64,000 nucleotides of DNA, taken from the NCBI RefSeq assembly GCF_027922425.1, contig NZ_BSFQ01000027.1:1-64000 (forward strand), given 5' to 3'. The stretch is from Pseudonocardia halophobica (lineage in GTDB: Bacteria > Actinomycetota > Actinomycetes > Mycobacteriales > Pseudonocardiaceae). This document shows, piece after piece, positions 10,906 to 19,294 of this stretch (the first letter of the stretch is position 1; each line of letters starts with the position of its first letter). The position numbers and the translations under genes are program-made. The notes below the pieces were generated by a model, which worked only from the letters and a program-made list of their open reading frames with translations, was not told the DNA's origin and made no database searches.

Positions 10906-11595
10906 GTGAGCGCCAGTGCTGATGCCACCCTCCCGGATCCCGCCCTCCCCGAACACCTCGCGCCCGCGGGCTTCGTCGACTCCGACTCGCCCGAGGTCCG
11001 CGCCTTCGCCGCACGCGCCGCCGGCGCGGCGACCGATCCTGTCGAGGTGGCGTCGCGGCTGTTCGAGGCCGTGCGCGACGAGATCTGGTACGACCCGCAC
11101 CACCTCTCCACCGATCCCGCCGACTACCGGGCCAGTGCGGTGGCCACGGCCCCGAACAACTGGTGCGTGCCGAAGGCGGTCCTGCTGACGGCCGCGGCCC
11201 GGGCCCGCGGGATCCCGGCCCGGCTGGGGTTCGCCGACGTCCGCAACCACCTCACCACGCCGCGGCTGCGGGAGCGGATGGGCTCGGACGTCTTCGTCTT
11301 CCACGGTTACACCGACCTGCACGTCGAGGGCCGCTGGGTGAAGGCCACCCCGGCGTTCAACGCCGAACTGTGCGCCCGCTTCGGCGTCTCGCCCATCCCG
11401 TTCGACGGCCGCTCGGACGCCCTCATGCACGAGTTCTCCGGCGACGGCAGCCGCTACATGGAGTACGTGCACCACCGCGGCGTCTTCACCGACCTGCCGC
11501 TCGACCTCATCCTCACCACGTTCGACCAGTTCTACGGGCGGGGGCGGATGACCGGCGGGACGCAAGGTGCGGAACCCGACACCTTCGTCCGATGA
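10906..11595 (+). CDS. Transglutaminase-like domain protein
   Basis: A 229-residue protein of the transglutaminase-like superfamily. The catalytic Cys is in NNWCVPKAVLLTAAAR (about residue 87), the His in FHGYTDLHVEG and a downstream acidic position in KATPAFN. The motif NNWCxxKAxLL is typical of stand-alone cytosolic members whose substrate is unknown. GTG 10906 starts the conserved region and is near the promoter-proximal end of a 228-base intergenic gap. It is distinct from the two-domain transglutaminase at 8600. The next gene begins within about 35 bases but has its own promoter-like sequence. Confidence 0.8.
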   Translation: MSASADATLPDPALPEHLAPAGFVDSDSPEVRAFAARAAGAATDPVEVASRLFEAVRDEIWYDPHHLSTDPADYRASAVATAPNNWCVPKAVLLTAAARARGIPARLGFADVRNHLTTPRLRERMGSDVFVFHGYTDLHVEGRWVKATPAFNAELCARFGVSPIPFDGRSDALMHEFSGDGSRYMEYVHHRGVFTDLPLDLILTTFDQFYGRGRMTGGTQGAEPDTFVR

Positions 11596-11600
11596 GAAAT

Positions 11601-11628
11601 GAACGATCGTTCGACTAGTATCCGGCGG
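11601..11628 (+). promoter_or_regulatory. Palindromic operator and leaderless promoter of the MBL-fold gene
   Basis: A perfect 12-base palindrome GAACGATCGTTC (11601-11612) is followed by TAGTAT (11616-11621), a good -10 box. The GTG at 11629 lies 7 bases further, where transcription would begin, so the mRNA is probably leaderless. The palindrome sits in the spacer between -35 and -10, a classic position for a TetR-type repressor. No tetR gene adjoins it. Confidence 0.55.
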
Positions 11629-12699
11629 GTGGTAGCTCCGACCGTCACCGACGACGACCCGAGCCTCTCCGGCGCCGACTGGACCGCCGCCGGCGTGTTC
11701 CGCGTGGCGGAGGGCGTCTACCGGATCCCCCTCCCGCTGCCGAACGACGGCCTGCGTGCGGTCAACGTCTACGCCGTCGCCGACGAGCGCGGCGGCGACC
11801 CCGGCTGGACGCTCGTCGACGCCGGCTGGGCCCTCGAGGAGTCCCGCGCGCTGCTCGACCGGGCCATGCGGGCGCTCGGCTCCGACCTGCGTGAGGTGCG
11901 GCGGTTCCTCGTCACGCACTCGCACCGCGACCACTACACCCAGGCGATCACCATTCGCCGCGAGTTCGGGGCCGAGGTCCTGATCGGGGTGGGTGAGCGG
12001 GTCAACCTGGAGCGGGTGATCGATCCCGACCACGCGGAGTCGCAGAACTCCGTGCCGCGGCTGCGCCGGGCCGGGGCGCCGGAGCTCGCGGCCGCGATCG
12101 AGCGCGCCGGCCGCGACCACGTCCGGGACATGAACGGCTGGCTCCTGCCGGACGGATACCTCGAGGACCGGGCGAAGGTCGTCGTCGGGGAGTCCCGCAC
12201 CCTCGAGGTGATCGAGACGCCCGGGCACACGCGCGGACACGTCGTCTTCGCCGACGAGGTCAACGACCTGCTCTTCGCGGGCGACCACGTCCTGCCCCGG
12301 ATCACCCCGTCGATCGGCCTGGAACCGGTGCCGACGCCCAGCCCGCTGTCGGCCTTCCTCACGTCCCTGCAGCTGATCCGCGAGCGGCCGGACGCGGCGC
12401 TGCTGCCGGCGCACGGGCCGGTCGGGCGTAGGGTGCACGAGCGGGTCGACGAGCTGCTGGCGCATCACGGCGCCCGGCTCGACGCCTCGCTCGCGGCCGT
12501 GCGCGAGGGACGGCACACGCCGCACCTGGTCGCCCAGGCGCTCCCGTGGACGCGGCGGAACCACGCGCTCGCCGACCTCGACCGGTGGAACGCGATGCTC
12601 GCGATCCTGGAGACGCAGCACCACCTCGAGGTGCTCGTCGAGCGCGGCGCCCTCACGCGGACGGAGCAGGAGGGCGTGCTGCACTACGCGCTGGCCTGA
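11629..12699 (+). CDS. MBL-fold metallo-hydrolase
   Basis: A 356-residue metallo-beta-lactamase-fold hydrolase. The metal site THSHRDHY (HxHxDH) is at about residue 103, with later ligands in ETPGHTRGHV, LFAGDHVLP and LLPAHGPVG. Members of this group with a C-terminal winged-helix extension (here about residues 270-356) hydrolyse thioesters or lactones or resemble LACTB2-like nucleases; the substrate is not clear. GTG 11629 is chosen because it sits 7 bases after a -10 box, giving a leaderless start; an in-frame ATG at 11599 would lie inside the operator. Probably repressed through that palindrome. Confidence 0.83.
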   Translation: MVAPTVTDDDPSLSGADWTAAGVFRVAEGVYRIPLPLPNDGLRAVNVYAVADERGGDPGWTLVDAGWALEESRALLDRAMRALGSDLREVRRFLVTHSHRDHYTQAITIRREFGAEVLIGVGERVNLERVIDPDHAESQNSVPRLRRAGAPELAAAIERAGRDHVRDMNGWLLPDGYLEDRAKVVVGESRTLEVIETPGHTRGHVVFADEVNDLLFAGDHVLPRITPSIGLEPVPTPSPLSAFLTSLQLIRERPDAALLPAHGPVGRRVHERVDELLAHHGARLDASLAAVREGRHTPHLVAQALPWTRRNHALADLDRWNAMLAILETQHHLEVLVERGALTRTEQEGVLHYALA

Positions 12700-12767
12700 G
12701 CCGAACGGCGCAGGACACGCCGAATCCATTGGGCCATCTGGCATAACTCACCCCGTACTCTCCGTGC

Positions 12768-13670
12768 ATGCTCTCGACCCGGGGCGTGCTCGGTGGGCTC
12801 GTGGCGACTGCGCTCGCCACCAGCCTCGCCGTCGGTGCGGGCAGCGGGGGCGAGGTCGCCGTGCCGCCGGCCGCGCCCGTCCCCGTGTGCGCGGAGACGG
12901 GGCCCTACGCGCCCCCGCCGCCGGACAGCGTCGGCACCCCGGCCGGGCTGCGGCTCTGCCCCGTCCGCGCCGCCCTGCAGATCCGCACGCCCGGAGCCGT
13001 GCTCGACGGGCTGGACCTCACCGGCGGCCTGGTGGTCGCCGCCCCCGGCGTGGTCGTCCGGCGCAGCCGCATCACCGGCGACGGCACGGTCGCGGCCGGC
13101 GTCCGGACGCTCGACGGCGGCTCGGTCCGGATCGAGGACACCACCCTGACCGGCGAGTTCACCGACGCCGCCGTCGACGGCCCGGACTGGGTGGCCGAGC
13201 GCATCGAGATGACCGCGGTCCGCGCCGACGGGGCCCGGCTCGGCCCCGGCGCCACCCTGCGCAACAGCTGGCTGCACGACTTCGCCCCGCGGCCCGACCG
13301 CCCCGTCGACGCCATCACCCTCGCCGCCCCCGAGGGTGACGTGCTGGTCGAGGCCAACCGGGTCCGGCTCGGCACCGGGCCCGGCCTCGGCAGCGCCGTG
13401 CTGGTGGACCCGGCCGAGACGGCCCGGCACGAGAGCGCCGGCGACCGCGAGCACCACGCCGAGCGGCGCGGGCCGGTGGTCGTCCGCGACAACGAGCTGG
13501 GCGGTGGCCGGTACACGCTGCGGCGGGACGTGGCGGCGGCGCCGCTCGCCTTCCTGCGCATCACGGGCAACCGCTTCCACCGCGACGCCGGCGCCGCCCC
13601 GCTGCGGGTCCGGGGTGCCGCGGAGCTGCGGGACAACGTCTTCGTCGACGGGGGAGAGGTGCGGCGATGA
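12768..13670 (+). CDS. Secreted right-handed beta-helix protein
   Basis: A 300-residue protein with a signal peptide (about residues 1-30, hydrophobic GVLGGLVATALATSLAVGAG, then small residues). The mature part has short repeating beta-strand units (for example VLDGLDLTGGLVVAAPGVVV, IEDTTLTGEF, LRNSWLHDF, VVVRDNELGG, LRITGNRFHRD, LRDNVFVDGG) typical of pectate-lyase-like parallel beta-helices. No catalytic residues can be picked out, so enzyme versus binding protein is open. The ATG at 12768 follows a 68-base gap from the MBL-fold gene; no strong RBS is seen. Confidence 0.7.
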   Translation: MLSTRGVLGGLVATALATSLAVGAGSGGEVAVPPAAPVPVCAETGPYAPPPPDSVGTPAGLRLCPVRAALQIRTPGAVLDGLDLTGGLVVAAPGVVVRRSRITGDGTVAAGVRTLDGGSVRIEDTTLTGEFTDAAVDGPDWVAERIEMTAVRADGARLGPGATLRNSWLHDFAPRPDRPVDAITLAAPEGDVLVEANRVRLGTGPGLGSAVLVDPAETARHESAGDREHHAERRGPVVVRDNELGGGRYTLRRDVAAAPLAFLRITGNRFHRDAGAAPLRVRGAAELRDNVFVDGGEVRR

Positions 13671-13890
13671 TCGCGGGGAGGCCCCGGGTGCCCATAGTCG
13701 ATCGACACTCCCGGCGGCGTGCGACACGCCGTACCCACCGCCCAGTGCTGGCACGCACGGGCGGGATCGGGCAGAGTGATCACGCACAGTTCGATCCCGT
13801 CCGGGCCGAAGGACCCGGAACGCCGGCCGACGCCGACGACCGTGGACGTAGGGGAAGACGATCCACGTCTGTCAGAAGCGGAGGTCTGCA

Positions 13891-14379
13891 GTGAGCACAC
13901 GCGGCGTGGTCCACGTCCACTCGTCGCCGACTGCGGTCTGCCCGCACGTCGAGTGGGCGGTGTCGGGCGTCCTCGGTACACGGGTGACGCTCCAGTGGAG
14001 CGCGCAGCCGGCCGTACCGGGTCAGCTGCGCGCGGAGTTCAGCTGGACGGGACCCGTGGGGAGCGGCGGCGCGCTCGCCGGTGCCCTCCGGGCGTGGCCG
14101 ATGCTGCGCTTCGAGGTTACCGAGGAGCCCAGCACGGGCGTCGACGGCCAGCGGTTCTGCCACGTCCCGGGGCTGGGGTTGTGGACGGGCCGGATGAGCG
14201 CCAACGGCGACGTGCTCCTGGGCGAGGACCAGCTCCGCACGATCATCGCGGACGGGCCGGCGTCGATGCTCGCCGCGCGGATCTCCGACGCCCTCGGCGA
14301 GGCCTGGGACGCCGAGCTCGAGGCTTGCCGTTTCGCGGGCGACGGCGCGCCCGTCACCTGGTTGCACCAGGTCGGCTGA
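13891..14379 (+). CDS. DUF3145 family protein
   Basis: A 162-residue protein beginning MSTRGVVHVHSSPTAVCPHV, the characteristic start of the DUF3145 family found across actinobacteria near fatty acid synthesis genes. Further family blocks are AEFSWTGPVGSGGALAGALR and a C-terminal AWDAELEACR. Function is not known. The RBS GGAGG is at 13879-13883. It lies a few genes from fabF, consistent with its usual genomic neighbourhood, but is transcribed towards it on the opposite strand. Confidence 0.9.
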   Translation: MSTRGVVHVHSSPTAVCPHVEWAVSGVLGTRVTLQWSAQPAVPGQLRAEFSWTGPVGSGGALAGALRAWPMLRFEVTEEPSTGVDGQRFCHVPGLGLWTGRMSANGDVLLGEDQLRTIIADGPASMLAARISDALGEAWDAELEACRFAGDGAPVTWLHQVG

Positions 14380-14425
14380 CGCGCGTCTGCTCCGTCCGGA
14401 GCAGCACGCGGGGCACACTGTCCCC

Positions 14426-14971
14426 GTGCGGAACGCGGTGGCGGTGGGAACGGCCGGGGCGCTCGCCCTGGTGCTGGCCGCGGCGGCGGCCGCGGCCTGG
14501 CTGGTCGGCGGGCGGGCGTTCGAGGCGGGGGCGCCCACGGACGCGCCGGCTGCGGTCCCGGCCACGGGGGCCGGTCCCGCGACCGTCGAGCTCAGCCTCG
14601 ACACCCTGTCCCACCCGCAGCACCTCGCCGTGCGCGAGCGGCTGCAGGCCTACTTCGACGCGGTCAACGCCCACGACCACGCGGCCTGGGCGGCCACCGT
14701 CACCCCCGAGCGGGCCGCGACGCAGCCGGCCGAGACCTGGCTGGCGGGCATCCGCAGCACGCAGGACGGCACGATCCGCGTGGACCGGATCGAGGACATC
14801 CCGGACGGCGTGCTGGCGCTGGTGCGCTTCACGAGCACGCAGGACGTCGCCGACGCGCCCGCGGACCTCAGGGTCGGACGGATCTGCTGGCGCAGCGCCC
14901 TCCCGATGACCGGGGCCGCCCTCGCGATCGGCGCCGGGGCACCGGGCAGCACGCTCTCCCGGCCCTGCTAG
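14426..14971 (+). CDS. Small exported or membrane-anchored protein, NTF2-like
   Basis: A 181-residue protein from a GTG start. An N-terminal hydrophobic helix (AVAVGTAGALALVLAAAAAA, residues 4-23) acts as signal peptide or anchor; a Pro/Ala linker follows. From about residue 55, the pattern HLAVRERLQAYFDAVNAHDH, then WAATVTPERA, resembles the start of an NTF2-like (SnoaL-type) domain. No catalytic role can be assigned. The gene starts 46 bases after the DUF3145 gene, with which it may be cotranscribed, and its stop directly abuts a 160-base fold-back element. Confidence 0.65.
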   Translation: MRNAVAVGTAGALALVLAAAAAAAWLVGGRAFEAGAPTDAPAAVPATGAGPATVELSLDTLSHPQHLAVRERLQAYFDAVNAHDHAAWAATVTPERAATQPAETWLAGIRSTQDGTIRVDRIEDIPDGVLALVRFTSTQDVADAPADLRVGRICWRSALPMTGAALAIGAGAPGSTLSRPC

Positions 14972-15130
14972 GGGCGTCTGGTGGATCACCGTCGGTGGGC
15001 TCGGTGATCCGGGCGGCTTCTGGCAAGGCGGAGCCGGGCCCTCATACCGGGCGTATTCGGGCCCGGCGACAACGCAGCCAGGGGCCGTCCGGGCGCCGAG
15101 ACCGCGGCGGATGATCCACCAGACGTCCCC
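14971..15130. repeat. 160-bp fold-back element with terminal inverted repeats
   Basis: The outer ends are inverted repeats: GGGGCGTCTGGTGGATCACC (14971-14990) faces a segment at 15110-15130 whose complement reads GGGGACGTCTGGTGGATCAT. Inside, GCCGGGCCC and GGGCCCGGC face each other around 15027-15063, and the intermediate sequence (CTCGG, CCGGGCGGC, CTGGC) also pairs, so nearly the whole element can fold into one long hairpin with the loop near 15040-15050. It encodes no protein. It may be a non-autonomous mobile element or a strong terminator structure. Confidence 0.65.
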
Positions 15131-15180
15131 TGGGGCGCCGGTCGTCCGATTCTGTCGGTGCCGGGTGCCAGGGTGTGCCC

Positions 15181-15642
15181 ATGAGCCGCCACATCCAGGT
15201 CACCGTCGACGCCCACGACCCGCGGGCGCTCTCGTCCTTCTGGCGCGAGGTCCTCGGCTACGTCCATCCCGGGCCGCCCGGGGTCGACCTGCCCGAGGGC
15301 GCCGACCCGCTGGCCGCCTGGGACGACTTCCTGGCGCGGATCGGCGTCCCGGAGGACCAGCGCAACTCCAGGTCGGCCATCGAGGACCCGGAGGGGCAGG
15401 GCCCGCGGGTGTTCTTCCAGCAGGTCCCGGAGGACAAGGTCGCCAAGAACCGCGTCCACCTGGACGTCCGGGCGGCTCCCGGGCTGCAGGGGGAGGAGCG
15501 CATGGCCGCGCTGGAGGCCGAGTGTGCGCGGCTCCTCACCCTCGGGGCCACGCGGCTGCACCGTTCCGAGCCCGCGCCCCCGATGAGCGCGGGCTTCCTC
15601 GTGATGGCCGACCCCGAGGGGAACGAGTTCTGCCTCGACTGA
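15181..15642 (+). CDS. VOC family (glyoxalase-like) protein
   Basis: A 153-residue vicinal-oxygen-chelate protein. It has HIQVTVDAHDPRALSSFWRE at the start, the mid-protein NRVHLDVRA, and VMADPEGNEFCLD at the end, the usual beta-alpha-beta-beta-beta signature with metal ligands His (start), His (middle) and Glu (end). This is the actinobacterial glyoxalase-like subgroup, function mostly unknown. ATG 15181 is preferred to GTG 15175 because the domain begins there. It converges on fabF with 22 bases between stop codons. Confidence 0.82.
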   Translation: MSRHIQVTVDAHDPRALSSFWREVLGYVHPGPPGVDLPEGADPLAAWDDFLARIGVPEDQRNSRSAIEDPEGQGPRVFFQQVPEDKVAKNRVHLDVRAAPGLQGEERMAALEAECARLLTLGATRLHRSEPAPPMSAGFLVMADPEGNEFCLD

Positions 15643-15664
15643 GGCAGCCGGATGACTCCGTCGC

Positions 15665-16903
15665 CTACTTCGTGAACAGGAGGCTGGCGTTGTGCCCGCC
15701 GAACCCGAAGGAGTTGTTGACCGCCGCGGTGAGCTCCATCTTCCGCGGCTCGCCCGCCACGACGTCGAGGTCCACCTTCGGGTCCTTGTCCTCCAGGTTC
15801 AGGGTGGCCGGGATGATCCCGTCCCGCACCGAGAGCAGGGCGATCAGGCCCTCGACCGCGCCGGCGCCGCCGACCAGGTGCCCCATGGACGCCTTCGGCG
15901 CGGTGAGCACCGGGTGGTCGCCGAGCGCCTTCTTGATCGCGTTCGCCTCGCCCACGTCGCCGACCACGGTGGACGTCGCGTGGCAGTTCACGTGCCCGAC
16001 GTCCGAGGGCTCCAGACCCGCGGTGCGGACCGCGTTGAGCATCGCCCGGCCCTGCCCGCCGCCCTCGGGGTCCGGCCCCGTGATGTGGTAGGCGTCCGAG
16101 GTCAGGCCGATGCCGGCCAGGGTGCCGTGGACCGTGGCGCCCCGGGCCTCGGCGAACTCACGCCGCTCGAGGACCAGCACGCCCGCACCCTCGCCGAGCA
16201 CGAACCCGTCACGCCCGGTGTCGAAGGGCCGGGACGCCTCCTGCGGCGCGTCGTTGCGCTGCGAGAGGGTGCGGGCCTGGACGAACCCGGCGACGGTGAT
16301 CGGCGCGATGCAGGCCTCCGCGCCTCCCGCCACCACGACATCGACCTCGCCCGCCTTGAGCAGTCGCCACGCCCACGCCATCGCCTCGGCGCCGGTCGCG
16401 CAGGCGGACGCGGGCGAGTGGACGCCACCCTTCGCGCCGATCTCCAGCGAGATCAGCGCCGCGGGCCCGTTGGGCATCAGCATCGGCACGACCAGCGGCG
16501 AGACCTTGCGCAGGCCGTCGGACTCCAGCAGGTCGTCCTGGTCCAGCAGGGTGGTCACGCCACCGATGCCGGTGCCGACGATCACCGCCAGCCGGGTCGG
16601 GTCGACCTTCGGGTCCTCGCCCTTCTCGACGGCCAGCCCCGCGTGCGCCCACGCCTCCCGCGCCGCGACCACCGCGACCTGCTCGGCGCGGTCCATCCGG
16701 CGGGCCTGCACGCGGGGCAGGACCTCGGTGGGGTCCACGGCGAGCTGCGCGGAGATCTTCACGGGCAGGTCGTGCTTGTCCACCCACTCACCGGTGGTGT
16801 GCCCCACGCCGGACTTGCCGGCGAGCAGGGCGTCCCAGGTGGAGGCGGCGTCCCCGCCGAGCGGGGTCGTCGCGCCGTAGCCGGTGACGACGACGTCGGT
16901 CAT
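15665..16903 (-). CDS. fabF: Beta-ketoacyl-ACP synthase II (KasA/FabF type)
   Basis: A 412-residue condensing enzyme that elongates acyl-ACP with malonyl-ACP. The active-site Cys is in SPASACATGAEAM (about residue 171), and the two His residues in NCHATSTVVGD and SMGHLVGGAGAVE complete the Cys-His-His triad; the glycine-rich FGFGGHNAS ends the protein. Last gene of the fabD-fabH-acpP-fabF operon, 47 bases after acpP, with RBS AAAGG upstream of the ATG. The composition parallels Streptomyces fatty acid operons, so it is the main elongation enzyme of type II synthesis. Confidence 0.96.
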   Translation of the reverse strand: MTDVVVTGYGATTPLGGDAASTWDALLAGKSGVGHTTGEWVDKHDLPVKISAQLAVDPTEVLPRVQARRMDRAEQVAVVAAREAWAHAGLAVEKGEDPKVDPTRLAVIVGTGIGGVTTLLDQDDLLESDGLRKVSPLVVPMLMPNGPAALISLEIGAKGGVHSPASACATGAEAMAWAWRLLKAGEVDVVVAGGAEACIAPITVAGFVQARTLSQRNDAPQEASRPFDTGRDGFVLGEGAGVLVLERREFAEARGATVHGTLAGIGLTSDAYHITGPDPEGGGQGRAMLNAVRTAGLEPSDVGHVNCHATSTVVGDVGEANAIKKALGDHPVLTAPKASMGHLVGGAGAVEGLIALLSVRDGIIPATLNLEDKDPKVDLDVVAGEPRKMELTAAVNNSFGFGGHNASLLFTK

Positions 16904-16950
16904 GGAAGGCCTTTCTGGCGAGCGGGCGGGCGGCGGGGCGACCGCCGGAC

Positions 16951-17193
16951 TTACTGGTTCTTCTCGATGTACGAGACGGCGTCGCCGACGGTCTTGAGCT
17001 CGGCGAGCTGGTCGTCCGGGATCTTCACGCCGAACTTGTCCTCGGCCTGCACGGCGATCTCGACCATGGACAGCGAGTCGATGTCGAGGTCGTCGACGAA
17101 GGACTTCTCGGCGGTCACCTCGGCGGTGTCGATGCCGGCGACCTCCTCGACGATCTCGGCGAGGCCGGACAGGATCTCGGCGGTGTCAGCCAC
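16951..17193 (-). CDS. acpP: Acyl carrier protein
   Basis: An 80-residue acidic ACP. The phosphopantetheine attachment serine is in DLDIDSLSMVE (Ser about residue 41). The protein carries growing acyl chains among FabD, FabH and FabF in the cytoplasm. It lies 46 bases downstream of fabH and 47 upstream of fabF in one minus-strand operon. RBS AAGGAG is visible upstream of the ATG at 17193. Confidence 0.97.
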   Translation of the reverse strand: MADTAEILSGLAEIVEEVAGIDTAEVTAEKSFVDDLDIDSLSMVEIAVQAEDKFGVKIPDDQLAELKTVGDAVSYIEKNQ

Positions 17194-17239
17194 GGGCGTG
17201 CTCCTTTATCGGTGGGGGTGGAACTCGGGTGGATCTCGG

Positions 17240-18229
17240 TCAGGGGACGCGGACGACCTGGCCGGCGTACGACAACCCCGCGCCGAAGCCTACGAGGAGG
17301 GCGATCTCGCCGGAACGGATCCTCCCCGCGGCGCGCATGTGGTCGAGCGCCATGGGGATGGACGCGGACGAGGTGTTGCCGGAGTGGACGATGTCGTCGG
17401 CCACGCGCATGTCCTCGCGCGCGCCCTCCTTGCGGAGCTTCTTGGCCACGGCCTCGACGATCCGCAGGTTCGCCTGGTGGGGCACCAGCACGTCGACGTC
17501 GGCGGGCGTGAGCCCGGCCTTGGCGATCGCGTCGAGTGCCACCGGGGCGATCCGGGTGGTGGCCCACCGGAAGACCGTCTGGCCCTCCTGGTGCAGCTTG
17601 TTGGTGCTCTCCTCGAGGATCCGGATCACGTTCGCCATGTCCCCGGCCGAGCCCCACGACACCGGCCCGACGCCGATCTCGTCCTCGCTCCGCGCGCCGG
17701 TGACCACGGCCGCGCCGGCCGCGTCGGCGAAGATGATGCAGGTCGAGCGGTCGTCCCAGTCGACCCAGTCGGAGAGCTTCTCCGCGCCGATGACCAGCAC
17801 GTTGCGGGCCGAGCCGGAACGGACCAGGTCGGCGGCGGCGCCCAGGCCGTAGCAGAAGCCGGCGCAGGCGGCGTTGAGGTCGAAGGCCGCGGGTGCGCTG
17901 ATCCCGATCCGGTCCGCGGTCTGTGCCGCCGCGTTCGGGATCGGTGCCGTCATGGTGCAGGTGGCCACGATGACCGTGTCGATGTCGGCGGTCGCCAGGC
18001 CGGAGTCCTTCAGCGCCCGGGAGCCGGCCTCCACGGCCATGTCGACCAGCGACACGTCGTCCTGGGCGACCCGGCGCTCGACGATGCCGACCCGGTCCCG
18101 GATCCACTGGTCGTTGGTCTCCACCCGCTGCGCGAGGTCGTCGTTGGTGACGACGTGCTCGGGCTGGGAGCTGCCGAGGCCGAGGATGCGCGCACCCGGG
18201 ACGGACGGCGGGAGCCGGAACGTCGTCAT
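17240..18229 (-). CDS. fabH: Beta-ketoacyl-ACP synthase III
   Basis: A 329-residue KAS III, which starts fatty acid synthesis by condensing an acyl-CoA with malonyl-ACP. The catalytic Cys is in DLNAACAGFCYGLG (about residue 122), the His in LVPHQANLRI and the Asn in VHSGNTSSASIP. The ATG at 18229 overlaps the fabD stop codon by four bases (ATGA), indicating translational coupling. Upstream in-frame codons lie inside fabD and are not used. In actinomycetes this enzyme often accepts branched starters, but that cannot be decided from sequence by eye. Confidence 0.96.
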   Translation of the reverse strand: MTTFRLPPSVPGARILGLGSSQPEHVVTNDDLAQRVETNDQWIRDRVGIVERRVAQDDVSLVDMAVEAGSRALKDSGLATADIDTVIVATCTMTAPIPNAAAQTADRIGISAPAAFDLNAACAGFCYGLGAAADLVRSGSARNVLVIGAEKLSDWVDWDDRSTCIIFADAAGAAVVTGARSEDEIGVGPVSWGSAGDMANVIRILEESTNKLHQEGQTVFRWATTRIAPVALDAIAKAGLTPADVDVLVPHQANLRIVEAVAKKLRKEGAREDMRVADDIVHSGNTSSASIPMALDHMRAAGRIRSGEIALLVGFGAGLSYAGQVVRVP

Positions 18230-19143
18230 GCGTGCTCCTCGATGAGCGCGACGGCCTTCTCCAGGTCGTCGGGGGTCTTCAGCGCCAACGTCTTGACGCC
18301 CTTGAGGTCGCGGCGGGCCAACCCCACCAGGGTGCCCGCCGGAGGCAGTTCCAACACCGCCGTCACGCCCAGTTCGCCGAGCGTCGCCATGCAGGAGTCC
18401 CAGCGGACCGGGCGGGTCACCTGCGCCACGAGCAGGTCGAGCGCCGCGGCGCCGCCCTTGACGACCGAGCCGTCCGAGTTGGTGAGCAGCGGGCGCGTCG
18501 GGTCGGCGGGGTTGAGCTCGGCCGCGGCGGCGCGGACGGCGTCCTCGGCCGGGGTCATGAAGCGGGTGTGGAAGGCGCCGGCGACGGGCAGCACCGCGGC
18601 GCGGCGGGCACCCTCCGGCGGCTCCTTCTCCAGCTCCTCGATCGCGGCCTGCGCGCCGGCCGCCACGATCTGGCCGGCGCCGTTGCGGTTGGCGGGGTCG
18701 AGGCCGAGGGCCTCGAGCCGGGCCAGCACCACGGACTCCTCGCCGCCGAGGACGGCGGCCATGCCCGTCGGCTCCAGCGCGCAGGCGTCGGCCATCGCGC
18801 GGCCGCGGATCGCGGCCAGCCGCACGGCCTCGTCGGGGGTGAGCACACCGGCCACGGCGGCGGCCGCGAGCTCGCCGACCGAGTGCCCCGCGGTGGGCGC
18901 GGAGGCGGGGAGGGCGTCGGCCAGCCGCGCCGCGGCCAGCAGCGCGTTGACGACGACCAGCGGCTGGGTCACCGCGGTGTCCTTGATCTCGTCGGCGTCG
19001 GCCGTGGTGCCGAGACGGGCGAGGTCGAGTCCGGTGGCCTCCGACCAGGCCGCCACCGTCTCCGCGGCGGCGGGGTCCTCGAGCCAGGGCGCGAGCATGC
19101 CGGGGGACTGCGACCCCTGACCGGGCGCGAGCAAGGCGATCAC
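18226..19143 (-). CDS. fabD: Malonyl-CoA:ACP transacylase
   Basis: A 305-residue transacylase moving malonyl groups from CoA to ACP. The N-terminal LAPGQGSQSPGM and the nucleophile elbow GHSVGELAAA (Ser about residue 88) are classic; the later GAFHTRFM contains the catalytic His. First gene of the fab operon, overlapping fabH by four bases. The 151-base gap to fasR upstream should hold the promoter and the site where FasR is expected to bind. Confidence 0.96.
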   Translation of the reverse strand: MIALLAPGQGSQSPGMLAPWLEDPAAAETVAAWSEATGLDLARLGTTADADEIKDTAVTQPLVVVNALLAAARLADALPASAPTAGHSVGELAAAAVAGVLTPDEAVRLAAIRGRAMADACALEPTGMAAVLGGEESVVLARLEALGLDPANRNGAGQIVAAGAQAAIEELEKEPPEGARRAAVLPVAGAFHTRFMTPAEDAVRAAAAELNPADPTRPLLTNSDGSVVKGGAAALDLLVAQVTRPVRWDSCMATLGELGVTAVLELPPAGTLVGLARRDLKGVKTLALKTPDDLEKAVALIEEHA

Positions 19144-19294
19144 AGCGGTACAGCCAACACTGCGGGGCCGGGGAACGGAACACCGGCACCCACCACGTTG
19201 CCCTCCCCGATTTGTGGGTTTCCTCCAACCGTCGGCACGCTACTGACCGGTCACCTCCGCGGACGTCGAGCGGCGTGTGGAGGGTTCTTCCAGG

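Noticed and set aside
15692..19120. 1142-codon open frame on the plus strand
   Set aside because: It is antisense to the fabD-fabH-acpP-fabF operon and lacks any domain pattern or RBS.
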